A stretch of 64,000 bases of DNA from Favolaschia claudopus (Eukaryota; Basidiomycota; Agaricomycetes; Agaricales; Mycenaceae): contig JAWWNJ010000025.1 in NCBI GenBank assembly GCA_037176885.1, forward strand, positions 1,178,001 to 1,242,000, written 5' to 3'. The position numbers and the translations under genes are program-made. The notes beneath the pieces were generated by a model. The model saw only the letters and a list, made by a program, of their open reading frames with translations. It had not been told where the DNA came from and made no database searches. The stretch's first letter is position 1. Each line of letters opens with the position of its first letter. Positions 31,320-42,354 of the stretch are shown here, in pieces.

Positions 31320-33389
31320 GTGTGCACAATAAGCGTTGGGTCTGAAGGACGCGAGGGCTCGAGGGCTCGAAGACTTACCTAGTTATACTAGCCGAACGCT
31401 ATAATTACGCTCGAACAGCGCTGGGAAGAGGTGTAGAGGCAGTTAACCGTGGACGAGAAGGCATGGGGAGAAGGGAGTGAGTGACGGGAGAGAGTAGTAC
31501 ACGGTGAGCAGGCGAGGGGTGTGGGTGTTCAAGGACAAGGAAGAGAGTGATCATGAAGGGGAAGGCTCACACGTGATGGGCATCATCTCTCCAAACCTGG
31601 ACCACGTACTACACCACCATTTTATTCAAATGTCAAAATAATGTCCGAGGTGTGATGTCCTCGGAACCATGATTTGCGAGCTCCAACAGCTCTCAATTTC
31701 GAAATGTCCTCAGAAGCGTGGTTGGGACAGTCTGTGGATGGTTGAAGGACATCCTAGAAGGTTGTTCAAATCTTAAGATATATACTGGAATCTTAAGCTC
31801 GTCTGATTCAACAAGTACTGTATTTGGAGTAGCTATATCCCCCAATAAACTCCTTGTGACTTAGTATTGAATGCACAATGTATTCCAAGGAAGTTCATGA
31901 AGTTCCTCGAGCGGACGCAACCTTTTGCTGCTGGATTTGGCGTCGAACTCGAGAAAACGATGAAGTCCCCACATCGCATCATGACGTGGCATCATTCAAT
32001 GGTGATGTTTGTCATTACGGTCTCCGCTGCCACGTCACTCTCTTGTCTTCTTCCCTCATCCCCCCTCCAAACTCCTCGTCTTTCACGACACCCCAGAAGG
32101 AAGCTCGAAGCCTCTGACACTGTCATCTCTCCTCAACATCCCTTCAAGCTTCAATCTTCAAGCCTCTTCAAGTCCGTTGTGGCACGAAGATCTCTCCACC
32201 TCAGGCAAGAGTCGCAAGTCCGCAAGATCCAAGAACCTCACTGTGCAAGGCTGAGACTGCAAGACAACGGTCGCAAGAGTCCAAGGCCGCAAGCTGAAAA
32301 CTTCTCAAGAGTGTAACCCATGCAAACCTTCATCAAAGTCCTTGCCGTCGTCCTCCCCAAGCCTCTCTCATCAACACGCTTCGGCCCTCTCCCCACCTCT
32401 CTTTCTCTCCATCTTCCGGAAAATTATCATTTACTTCCTCTCCCTCCTCTTCTCCTCTCCCTCCTAGAATCATTTGTGTAGCCACTCAATGTATACTTTT
32501 GTTGCTTGCAATACCATTTTTTTATTTGTATTTTGATCGAATTTAAGAAGCAATTCAAATATTATTTATGGCAAGCGCCGTCAGCAAACTGGCTCTAATG
32601 TCCTGGAGAGCTTCAGCGCAGAATGTCCCCAGGACATCATCGCCGACGGATTGTCTGGGAATCGATGTTTCGGTCTCCAGGGAATGTTTCGGAGATGTCA
32701 GCTAACAGCATCTGTCAAAACGTCCTCCGGAGGTCCGGAACAAACGGTGGTGTACGTACATAACTCGCATTTTTTCTTGCAACGAACCACCTACACAGTT
32801 TCAGCATCTCCTCCTAGGCTCGAAGCTCGAAGTTCAAAATTCAAGGCCGATTTCAAAGAAGCCTTTCGCATCCAGAAGCCTTTCGCATCCAACTCAACTA
32901 AAAGCATTCCGGGATCCATCAATTAATCAAGTAGCTGCTAGCCAGTCAAAGTCCGAGTCAGTTCGCGTATTCGGCCTCTCCATGCACGAGACAGTCATAC
33001 ACGACCTCCCGGATCGCAACTCGCCGACAGAACACACCTCAACCACGTCCGCCCGAGGTTCCGGCGATTCGTCGAGTTTCTGGACAAAACGCTCGCTCAG
33101 AATGTCCACATCGATTTGATTTTACTGGTCCAAACTGCTCTCTGTCGCGCATATGCTCATGCCCCCGGCGCCGACATTTGTCTCTCTCACGATAGTAATC
33201 CAAAATACACTGCTCCTTCGCTTTCTGTCCACCTCCACCTCGATGCCTCGGGATTATTGTGGCAGCTTCATTCTCGAGATGTTAACTGCTTAACAAACTA
33301 CTAGTTCGCTCCGAATTTCGTCTATCAAATCAGCTCCCTCGACGTTGTGGGCAATCTGAAAAAGCTGGACTTGGAACTGGATTAGTCGT
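31320..33389. repeat. Gene-poor repeat-like region, possible retroelement LTR remnant
   Basis: About 2 kb without a coherent gene. The stretch 31636-32640 begins and ends with mirrored TGTCC/GGACA motifs. It holds a TATA-like AGATATATACT (about 31777) followed by AATAAA, and long pyrimidine-rich tracts (32380-32470), all LTR-like properties. A matching second copy and a target duplication were not found, so the call is weak. A 15-bp unit (AGCCTTTCGCATCCA) is tandemly duplicated near 32862-32892. Several short open frames look like decayed coding pieces. Confidence 0.3.
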
Positions 33390-33650
33390 GTGCCTACTCA
33401 GCTGCAGGTTCAACAGAAGGCAGTCGGAAGAATGGTCAGTACGGCTGTGTTTTGCTCCCCTACCGAAGTCGGATGGACAAAGATGGCCAGGGTGCAGCGA
33501 GGGATGGATGCGTCGAGTTCCATCTCCGGTGGAACACTACTGCTGCAAGAAAATGTCGACTTTCGGGAGGGGATCTCGGACATGGATTGTTCAAGTTTTA
33601 ACCGAGGTAGACCATGCCATTTACCTCGAATGAAAATAGCATCATAATAC
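33390..33650 (+). pseudogene. Degraded fragment related to the orphan gene tail at 26.3 kb
   Basis: Nucleotides about 33440-33570 are similar to 26326-26425 (shared GAGTTCC, TCTCCGGTG, CTGCTGCAAGAAAAT, TTTCGGGAGG-like stretches). Two overlapping frames are open, neither long enough for a gene. Probably a remnant of a second copy of the same dispersed family. Confidence 0.4.
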
Positions 33651-34164
33651 CTACCAGATGAGACTCGAAGAGATATAGATTGTTTTGTAGTTCACTTTTA
33701 GATTCGTGGACAATTCGCAAAGTTTCTAGAGCCCAGTTTCCTGCATTGAACGGCTACTTTTCGGCATTTCAGCATTTCGACCCTCGACCTGGGATTTGGC
33801 ACACTCTATTAACTTAACTCAGTGTACTGTGTTACAGTGTGTACACCCTAGAGGTTGGCGGCTCACCGGACCGAGCGAACGCCCACGGGATCGCTAGCTT
33901 GAGCGCGGCGTCAGGTGTCCTCGCGAGTTGTACCACCACTGCAGGATCACAAACTCCGGTCCCCATTCCCATCACTCCCGACAAGCGAGATATCAATCCA
34001 AGAGTCTACTGCGAGGCATTTTTCGGTTCCTGAGTATACGGCGGCCCGATCCCAAAGCGCTTCTCGGCCATTCGGTTTACCAAAATGCGGCGCCCGTGGG
34101 GTATCTCATAAATGACCTTGGTTCTGAAGATCTTTGTCGGATCTTCTTGCTCTCAGTCTGCATC
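33651..34164. other. Upstream flank of the permease gene
   Basis: No supported feature. Overlapping plus-strand short frames lead into the permease first exon in other frames and are treated as shadows. Confidence 0.5.
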
Positions 34165-36946
34165 ATGTCCCTCGACGCGAAAACTGAGAAGGCTGGGGTC
34201 GAACACTCTGAACATGTTGTCCCAACCGTTGGCAAGGATTTGGAGTGGGCCAACCGCGACGATGTAGCCGACGTGTCGCGCAAGAGCGGGATATTGGGTT
34301 ACTTCCTCAAGAAGAATCCAAGCCCGGAGTTCATAGCAGATGTTGCAACTATGAATGAAACTGCTCTCGACCCGAAGGAGGTTGCCCGCATGTATGTGAA
34401 TCTTCGCTATGGTTGTTCTCGATTGATTCCTTTCATTGTAGAGAACGAAAGATTGACTGGTTGGTATTGTTCTGGACCCGTATTACTTTGGTAAACTAAC
34501 CCTTGCCAGGCTGATCATTCCAGCCCTGTCTGTCTGCTACATGGTGTGTTTCTGGGCTGCCCGACTCATGCCGTGGTCTTATGGGCGTCCAGTTCTATTA
34601 TGTCGACAAAACCACCCTTTCCTATGCCGCCATATTCAATAGTCAGTACTCTCTAGCCTCTTCTCGCATATCTATATTGACGTATTACAGTCAAGAAGGA
34701 TCTGCATCTGGGCAAATCAGAATATGTACGTATTTCGTGCTGTCGAGAGCCTCCCTCTCCAATAGCTGATTACTTTCCACAGAGCTGGCTCTCCAGTTTG
34801 TTCTACTGTAAGTACCGTCGTTCGAGCTTCGCCTAAACTAATTCGCCTGAAAGTCGGCTGGGTCGCGTGGGCCTTCCCCACAAATTTATTGATGCAGAAG
34901 TTCCCCTTGAACAAGTACTTGGCGGCGAATGTCAGTTTCCCCGAAACGCTTTTGATCCCGGCCATTCACTCCCTCCATTTGGCAGATTTTCGTATGGGGT
35001 GCTCTTCTTATGGCTCAGGCTGCTAGTCGGAACTTCACAGACCTAGCTATTCTGCGCACGATTTCCGGAGCAGCCGAAGGTAGGACTTTTCGTACGTACA
35101 ACATAACTGGTTAAAACAAGGGGAAAACAGCAACGGCGGATCCGGCCTTTGTACTTATCACATCGACCTGGTACACGCGAGAGCAGCAACCTATTCGGAT
35201 AGGGTAGGCTTCCGCACAAAATCGAACCTTGAGCTGGCTATTAAATCTGGTCCACAGTTATTGGTATTGGTATGGAGGCGATTGAATATTGTTGAAAACT
35301 TGATAAACCAATTCTATAGTGCCAACGGAATCGGAATAGGGCTTGGCGGTCTTCTGGGGTTCGCTATCGGTAACTGAACCTTCTCTTCCATGACTGGATG
35401 ACGCTGACAGACCCAGGCCATGTTTGTTTCTCGCACGTTTACGACAAGATAGTCTTGCTAAGGCTCCGAATCTAATTTGTAGATTAAAGGTTTGTTTTCA
35501 TCTAGCCTTCGAAGTTCAACGACCCCTTGACAATCGTCACAGGATTACCGAGCTGGAAGTATGAATTCCTCATCATTGGCGCTCTTTGCTGCAGTTGGGC
35601 CATTTTCATGTGGATCTTCATCCCGGACTCGCCATATCAAACTCATTGGTTCACCCGCGCTGAACGCCTCATCATTGTGAGCCGCAAACGAGATGACCAG
35701 ACAGGGACGGATAATAGACAGTAAATGCTGTCCCTTTCTAATTACTAAATCAAGGCGCTCAACATTGCATAGCTGGGATCCATCGCAAGCTATCGAGGCC
35801 TTCATTGATATCAAGACCTACTTGTTCTTCTTGTTTGGGTTTACCGCCAACGTTCCCAACGTATGTTTTTATTTTCATTGCACTCTCTATGTCCTAATGC
35901 TCTTCAGGGAGGAACATCCAACTTGTACGCAATCTCCTTTCTGACCTGGTCAATCTGAATTTTCCTCTAGTGGAACATTGATTGTGCAAGGGTGCGTCTC
36001 TTTCGTTCCAACAGATTAATCCGTAATTTACATGATGTTCAGATTCGGCTTCAATACGCTGCAGGTATGAACAAAGTTTAATCCCACGCAAAGCCGACTA
36101 TGAGGATTGAAAATCGACAGACGACGTTGATGCAAATTCCCTATGGGACTATAATCGTCGCATTGTCAGTATTTCCAAATTATACTGATAGTGTGAAAGC
36201 ACCGACACAGTCCACAGCATCGTCGGCGCCCTCATCGTGAACAGCAAAGTTCCCAAAGGAAACCGCACGTATCTTATGGTTGCGACAACCATTCCGACTG
36301 TCGTCGGGTTCGCAATGGTCGCATGGGCAAAACCGAAGGCGGCGCGGCTCATCGGGTTTTGTATGTCCACAAGCCTTCTCAAAGCTCTGACATTAAATTA
36401 GCCAAGGGATCACCGGTGCCTCCAACGCGACATTCGTCGTCGGTCTATCTTTAGTGTCTGGGAATGTAGGCGGGCAAACCAAGAAAGCTATCGCGAGGTA
36501 CGTATCAGGTTCTGGAAGGAGAACTTCGAGCCTCATCTAGCACCTCTACAACAGCGCTGCAGTATTTTTGGGGGTCGCGACCGGGTAAGTCATAATCCTG
36601 CTCACGTCCAGATTCTTCCAGCTCGCTGACGTCCAGTTTCCTCGAACAGAAACATCGTTGGCCCGTTTCTATTCAAAGATTCCGAAGCACCAAAGTACCT
36701 CACTGGCGTTATCGGCTGCATGGTCTCTAGAATACTCGAGATCTTCGTGATACTTGCGCTCCGACTGGTGTTTAGCAGGGCGAATGCCAAACGGGACCGT
36801 GATGTGGCTGAGGGTCGCGTACAATACGATGAGCGCCTCACGACCCTTCAAGACCTTTCTGATTGGAAAAATCCCGCGTTTCGATATGTCTTGGTAGGAT
36901 TCTTCGGTCAAGAATGCCCGGTTCTCGTATTGACGCTTTACAGTAA
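34165..36946 (+). CDS. MFS transporter, anion:cation symporter (Dal5/allantoate permease-like)
   Basis: About sixteen to eighteen exons joined by introns of about 50-60 nt. The frame was followed from MSLDAKTEKAGVEHSEHVV to a likely stop at 36944-36946. Family landmarks in order: IERKIDWLIIPALSVCYM, FYYVDKTTLSYAAIFN, LGKSEYSWLSSLFYFGWVAW, FPTNLLMQKFPLNKYLAAN, RTISGAAEATADPAFVLITS, WYTREQQPIRIGYWYCANG, GHIKGLPSWKYEFLIIGALC, FIPDSPYQTHWFTRAERLI, then HWDPSQAIEAFIDIKTYLFF and GFGFNTLQTTLMQIPYGTI, and FWITGASNATFVVGLSLVSG. Twelve helices are expected. Dal5-like carriers import allantoate, ureidosuccinate, nicotinate or related anions with protons at the plasma membrane; the precise substrate is not inferable. 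One internal exon is only 7 nt (35483-35489). An OHCU decarboxylase gene for allantoin production lies 3.5 kb downstream. Confidence 0.87.
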
Positions 36947-37202
36947 CGAACAGTCAATGAATGGCAAGATGCATGATTACTGTACAACAGCTGTTTCACC
37001 ACTACCACCTTTTTTTCGCAAACGAAATTCACACATGAACTAAACAATCTACTTCCAAAAAAGCGCGAGCAGCATATGTATACAACAACAAGTACATGAT
37101 GAAAAGAGTGATATAATGTGGATATACGAAAGCGTGCGTGAATTAGTCGTGGTTATAGGTAGGTAGGTGTAGATGTCCGTCAAGGTCGCCCAATTGCCCA
37201 TA

Positions 37203-38401
37203 TCACATCACAATGCATCCTCCCGAGCCTTTCGGTCGCGTACTCATCGAAACCCGAGCTGCTTCATAAAAGACTTCCGCTACCCCGCGATTGTGTTTTG
37301 AGCTGCATTCTGGGTCGAATAAGCAGAGTAGTCACAGATCAGGCGTGGACACATACCAAGGTATCGAGACGCTCGTATTCGTCGCGCAACAGCGAGACCC
37401 TCTTCGTATTGCACTGGATGTGAGCCATAACGCATTAATCGTTCTTTCACGGGCCGGTCGTCCCGAAGATCGCATTTAAGGGCTACAGATCTCACGATGA
37501 GATGAGGGAAACGAGACGTTAGAGCACTGCCTACCGACGAGGACGAGCTGAGTTGTGGTCAGAAAGGCACAGCATCGTTACAAGGACGCGAACCTTTACT
37601 CCAGGACAATATTCCAGTATCTCGTCCAACCACTATCGCACGTTGGTGAATGCGGCGCACTTCTGGATGGATACACACCTTGGTCTCCACATTCTCTAGC
37701 GACACTGGGTTATCCACCTACCAGAACAGTGAGTCGTAGAAGCACCAAGTAGTAGCAAAGGACCGACTAACCGAGAAGCAGATCATAATAACGTGCGTCT
37801 CGGCGTATGAAAGTGACCGTAAACGGTCGAACTCTTCCTGTCCTAAGCAAGAGTGGGTATCCTGGTAAGATTCTCGAAAGCACGGGACCCACCCGCGGTA
37901 TCCCACAAGCTGAGTTCGATCAATTGGTCGTCGACATAGATATCGTGCACATAGTTCTCGAACACTGTTGGTTCACTGGATACGGCTGTCAGCTGACTGG
38001 TCCTCATCCTCGATAGCACGACGCACTAGACTTGGCTGAAGAATCCTGTGTTACACGAAATGAGTGCAAGTACAACGCGAAGAAACACAGATGAGCGCAC
38101 CTCGTGTGAAGACGTTCAGGAGGGATGTTTTGCCTGCCAAATACAAGTGCTGCTATAAGGTTCAATGTGCGACGCGCATCCGCGCGAAGTGGGAGCGCAC
38201 CGCAGGCACCGTCGCCGCAAACTAAGCGATATACTACGGTAAGTGGTGTACAAGTCGGATTGATCGGAAAGACACAGACCTACAACTTTTCGTTGCAGCT
38301 GGGGGCCGTATGCATTAGGGAGATATGATATCTGGCAAGATGATAGCACGGACTGGTTTCCTCCCAAATGAACCGCGACCCTTTGAACTACACAGTGGCA
38401 T
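37203..38401 (-). CDS. RHO3: Rho3-type small GTPase
   Basis: About eleven exons encoding about 210 residues, starting [16 protein letters not shown]. All GTPase motifs are present: P-loop GDGACGKTS, switch [14 protein letters not shown], switch [21 protein letters not shown], the Rho insert region, NKxD-equivalent [11 protein letters not shown], and the [11 protein letters not shown]5 loop. The insert-region stretch [20 protein letters not shown] matches the Rho3 group rather than Cdc42 or Rho1. The C-terminus is CIVM, a CaaX prenylation box, so the protein is membrane-anchored. Rho3 directs polarised exocytosis and actin organisation at hyphal tips. One exon is 13 nt (37547-37535, coding LVLV plus one base). 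The effector loop has [10 protein letters not shown] unchanged, so it should be active. Confidence 0.92.
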
Positions 38402-38690
38402 TGCCAGAAACGAGCGGAAAGTTGGTGGAAAGTAAGAAAGAAGAGGAATCTGGGCATGTGACCTCGGCTATGGGAATGACGGCAGATCAATATCGCCAAT
38501 TACGGTTGTGATGCGAGCGAAAATCCCATGGTTCACTCTCAAAAAAAGCTCGCTGTTAGAGTTTGCTTTAGAGTTGCGAAAAGGATCGCGTTTCCCACAA
38601 AAAATTCCAACCAGCAGCATTTTTGTGCAATCGAAGCTGTACATTGAATGTTATTGCGAACCAAACTATTTACATCTTCATATTTCATAC

Positions 38691-40253
38691 TCAAACAACT
38701 TGTTCGACCCCAGCAGGCAGCTTGTAGTCGCCTTGCTTCCTCACCTAAAACAATGGTCAACAGAGGCTGGACTTGTAGAATCACTAAGAAACTCACCTCA
38801 TCAAATACAGTCATCTCCACCAGACTCTTACCGTGTCCCCAAAGCGCACTCTCCTTCTTCCCATCCCTGATACAGCGTGCAACCTCGTCGGCTTCGAAAT
38901 GCATTCCATGTCCAATATACTCGAACTCCTTCTTCTCCTCACGCGCAACCTTCCCATCACTCAAGTATTGCACAGTGAACGATTTCGAGCAATATATTGG
39001 AGCTGCGACACGAATTGTGCCTTTCTCGCATCGTATGGTGACTCCCGGTTCTACAGCAGCTGCGTTGATACTGCAGCTGAGTACAGCCTGAGCTCCGATT
39101 TTATCGAAATTGAGCGTGAAGGAGGTGTTTGCGTCCACTCCTGTTAGCGGTGTTTTGAGTATGCTAGCTGTGATCTTGGAGGGAGGTGTGAGTTCGTTGA
39201 GGGTGTTCTCGTAAAGAGTCATGATTGCCTAAACTGAAGATGAGTTGGCGATTCAATGCGTCCAGGTATTTGCTTACCCAGACGAGAGGATATGGCCCAC
39301 TGTGAAAATGAGATTGAGTAATGATACGGCACAGAGAAACTGGTCGACTTACAGATCTAAAATGGCTCCCCCTCCAAGTGCCGGGTCGAGAATTCGGTGG
39401 GTCTTTGGAATATCTGCGGGTACGTTTCAATATCTTAGGTTACAGAGTTTGGGCCGGCGTACTCTTGATATCAAAGTCGCCAGATAGATCTGCGTGCACA
39501 ACGACTGGGGCGCCAAGCTCCCCGGAGCTCAAGACCTTAATTACCGCCTGAGGAAGGGGCTGGAAGCGCGTCCACATAGCCTCCATGAAGAAGACGCCGT
39601 TCGTTTCCGCAGCCGTTAGTAGGGACCGTAATTCAGGAACATTGGAGGTGACGGGTTTCTCGCATAGAACGTGTTTCTTGGCGCGAATGGCGTCGAGAGC
39701 GTTGATGTAATGATAGGTGTGAGGTGTTCCAATGTAAATGGCGTCTACGTCCTGAAGCAATCGTGTAAGTGGGTCAGGCAAGCAATTCAGTTCAAAGATA
39801 GTACCGGATCCGCGTAAACTTCGTCGTATGTCCCATAGGCTTTGATGCTCGAGTCTCCTCCAGCGTTGGTTTTGATGAAATCCTGGGCTGTTTCGACTTT
39901 ACGCGATCCTACGGCGACCACCTTGTGCACAACATCGTCCACATTGCGCCTTTGCAATATTTAAGGCTAGGTGTCGTGATTCATTGCCTGGATTGCACTC
40001 ACGTTTTGGGATCAATGAGGAGGTCCTAGTACGCTGCAGTCAATTATGTGTTTGACAGAGAGCTGCTATAATCACCTTTGTGAATACAGCAGACTGCCGC
40101 AAATTAGATGTGAGTTTGCGATAGAGTGGGAAAGAGAACAAACCCACAATCTTTCCAGTTGAAATGATACCTGAGTCGGAATGAGCGATCGAATGCAGTT
40201 GCTCAAGGGATTGTAGAGGAAATACCCCAGCGAAGGACAGTTGGATTTGCCAT
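38691..40253 (-). CDS. Gfo/Idh/MocA-family NAD(P) dehydrogenase (dihydrodiol/D-xylose dehydrogenase-like)
   Basis: Starts MANPTVLRWGIISTGKI, the GxxxTGxI nucleotide-binding start of the family, with an intron splitting it, and continues SAVFTKDLLIDPKT and VVHKVVAVGSRKVETAQDFI. The catalytic-type motif is DVDAIYIGTPHTYHYINAL, then KKHVLCEKPVTSN with the conserved EKP lysine, and FFMEAMWTRFQPLPQAV. The C-terminal substrate domain ends in FDEVRKQGGYKLPAGVE. Relatives include D-xylose 1-dehydrogenase (NADP) and trans-dihydrobenzenediol dehydrogenase, cytosolic sugar or diol oxidoreductases; the substrate is not determined. Six or more short exons; the last exon lies at about 38747-38691. Its start codon is 208 bp from the divergent OHCU decarboxylase gene. 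Confidence 0.86.
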
Positions 40254-40461
40254 TATTTCCTTCTACGAATATGAGTTTTCCACTGGTAGGTGGTGGGACG
40301 AAGGAAGGAGCCTTCAAGGAGGTGAGAGAATTAGAGATCGATGGACAAAACGGGCCGCCAAAGAATGACATCGATGTCATTGTCGGGTTTCGCTCCGATG
40401 GTCCGATGCGACGATCCCCAGCATCCCGGAATAAGCGGTCCAAGCACTTATTCGCATCACC

Positions 40462-41114
40462 ATGTTTCTTCCTCCCATCCAACATGTAGACGAGTCGAAG
40501 TTGGGAGATGTGCTCAGTATCCTTCTAGAGCCCTCAGAAATCCTTCACTCGACTCTTGTCCCTGGTCTCGCTACGTCCCTGGAAGCTGGCAAACGGTTCG
40601 CATCCTACCCAGAGCTAATCGATGCTGCGATCGCACAAGTGTCAACTTGGGATTTACCTTTACGAGCCAAATTCATCGAAGGACATCCTCGCATCGGAGA
40701 GTCCAAGAACCTCTCAGCCCTGAGCGCGAAAGAGCAAGGTGCAGCGCCAACGGTTGCCCCTACTCCTCCCGAAGTTCTCGCTCGACTCGTCCATCTGAAT
40801 GCATGCTACGAGCGTTGCTATCCGGGACTACGATATATCACTTTTGTCAACGGCAGGAGCCGTGCGGCTATTGCCCTTGAGATGGAGGACGTCTTGGCAA
40901 TTCCTCATTCTCTTTCTCCGGACCAGCCTCTGCTGGAAGAGATGACTTCGATAGATCCAAACTCGGATATATGGCGACACGAATTGGAGAGAGCTGTTGT
41001 GGATGTTGGCCGCATAGCGAGGAGCCGATTAAGCGCTTTGAAAATTGAAGAAAGCAGGTATGTAATTGGTTTCATCTTTCCTTGTCACCGAACCTGTAAA
41101 CTCTTCTCAGCTGA
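40462..41114 (+). CDS. OHCU decarboxylase (2-oxo-4-hydroxy-4-carboxy-5-ureidoimidazoline decarboxylase)
   Basis: Exon 1 (40462-41057) encodes nearly all of a 198-residue protein. A 53-nt intron then adds one codon and TGA at 41112-41114. The family signature FIEGHPRIGESKNLSALSAK (catalytic His-Pro, Glu and the EQ that follows) is intact, with CYERCYPGLRYITFVNGRSR near residue 118. The enzyme decarboxylates OHCU, the second step from urate to S-allantoin in purine degradation, after uricase and HIU hydrolase. No peroxisomal tripeptide is visible; the protein ends KIEESS, suggesting a cytosolic enzyme. A Dal5-like ureide permease gene is upstream, which fits nitrogen recovery from purines, but co-regulation is only inferred. 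Confidence 0.9.
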
Positions 41115-41331
41115 ACGAAGGCTGCGAACATGTATCTCCTTGCGATTTCTCGTTCAACTTGGTTCTCCGCGGTTCTTGAGATCGGAGTATATTTCTGGCC
41201 TCGTTGCGGAGTTGGGCCACTGGTGGAACCAGATTAATCGAGCTTTATAGCCTTAAATACAACATTCGAAAGCGATAAGTCCACACATCCAGTCAATAAA
41301 AAATCATAAATCAAATTTCGGTCCGAAGGCG

Positions 41332-42118
41332 TCAGGAGGAAACGGAAGGCGAGGGACGCATATTAGCGTGGCCTCGCCGCTATGCAGACAAAGAGTGAGA
41401 TTGGTTCTAAGGTCCAGGTATTGAACACTCACTTGTAGTTTCTCTCGTCGTTCTGCCCACTCTGGGTTCTTCTTATACAGTTCCGCAAGCATACGCTCGA
41501 CCATCTTCCGGTATTCTACGGCTTCCTGGTCCATCCTCCTCTTCTCCTCCCTTTCAGCAGCACTTCGCGCTCTTAAATTGCGCATGCGTTCTTCAAACTG
41601 TTCGCGCTGCTTGTGCGCCCATTGTTGGCGATCCTCCATACGGCGGCGCTGTTCTTCGCTAATATCCCCATCCCATTTAGGACCATACTGCGGCTTAAAG
41701 CCCTGCTGTATATCGTATGCCTGTAATACCTTTCAATCAAACTACACTCTTGATACGGGGGAAACTACCGCGCACGCGTCTTTTATAGACATCCCGTAGA
41801 ATCTCGAATGCTTCATGGACCTGATGTCGTTGTTGAGCTGCGGCAATCGTCCGGAATGGGTGTTTGCTCGTTTCGCACCTGGTGAAACCTGGCTTCAGCA
41901 GCCTGCTTATCTTCGGAAGAAGCGTTTGGATCCAGTTTATCTGGATGTGTCTCTAAAGCCTTCGCCTTATATGCCCGACGAACTGCAGCAACTCGTGAGT
42001 CCGAGTTACATGAAGACAAAAACCTCGTGTAGCACGCACTGTCGTCTGCAGAAGCCGATTTCTCTACGCCTAAGGTTTCATAGTGATTCAGCGTGTAATG
42101 TGGTGGTAATGGGTCCAT
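41332..42118 (-). CDS. J-domain protein with charged coiled-coil tail
   Basis: Five exons beginning 42118. The J domain is HYTLNHYETLGVEKSASADD, joined by a phase 1 intron to IRRAYKAKALETHPDKLDP with an intact HPD, then QAAEARFHQVHEAFEILRD. After it comes AYDIQQGFKPQYGPKWDGDI and a long, highly charged helix (EEQRRRMEDRQQWAHKQREQ; the next 60 residues are similar). The last short exon ends near 41332 and is the least certain. J proteins activate Hsp70 partners; this J-plus-coiled-coil layout resembles human DNAJC-type cofactors. No presequence or membrane helix is seen. Start chosen at MDPLPPHYTLNHYETLG because it directly precedes the domain; a longer upstream frame exists but is unsupported. 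Confidence 0.82.
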
Positions 42119-42354
42119 GCGGCAGAGAACCGGGAGCGGGGCACGCCAGCCAGGATGGAGAAGGTAGCCGTAATAGCCGAAGTTGTTCAAGTTGAACGCG
42201 TCGGGCCCAAATGCGGTTAGTCGTCGATCATCGTCCTTGAACAATACATCAAAACAACCGCTTGCTTCCAAATTTGTCAAAGACGCCGACAGTGGCTACC
42301 GATTTTTACCAACGAGTACACGCATTATACAACTTTGAACTGCAGAACAACCGT

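Noticed and set aside
34165..36946. Ending the permease at 37040 by reading through GTAGGATTC
   Set aside because: The extra residues do not match the family, whose proteins end shortly after the FRYV segment. A 50-nt intron from 36894 leading to TAA at 36944-36946 fits better.
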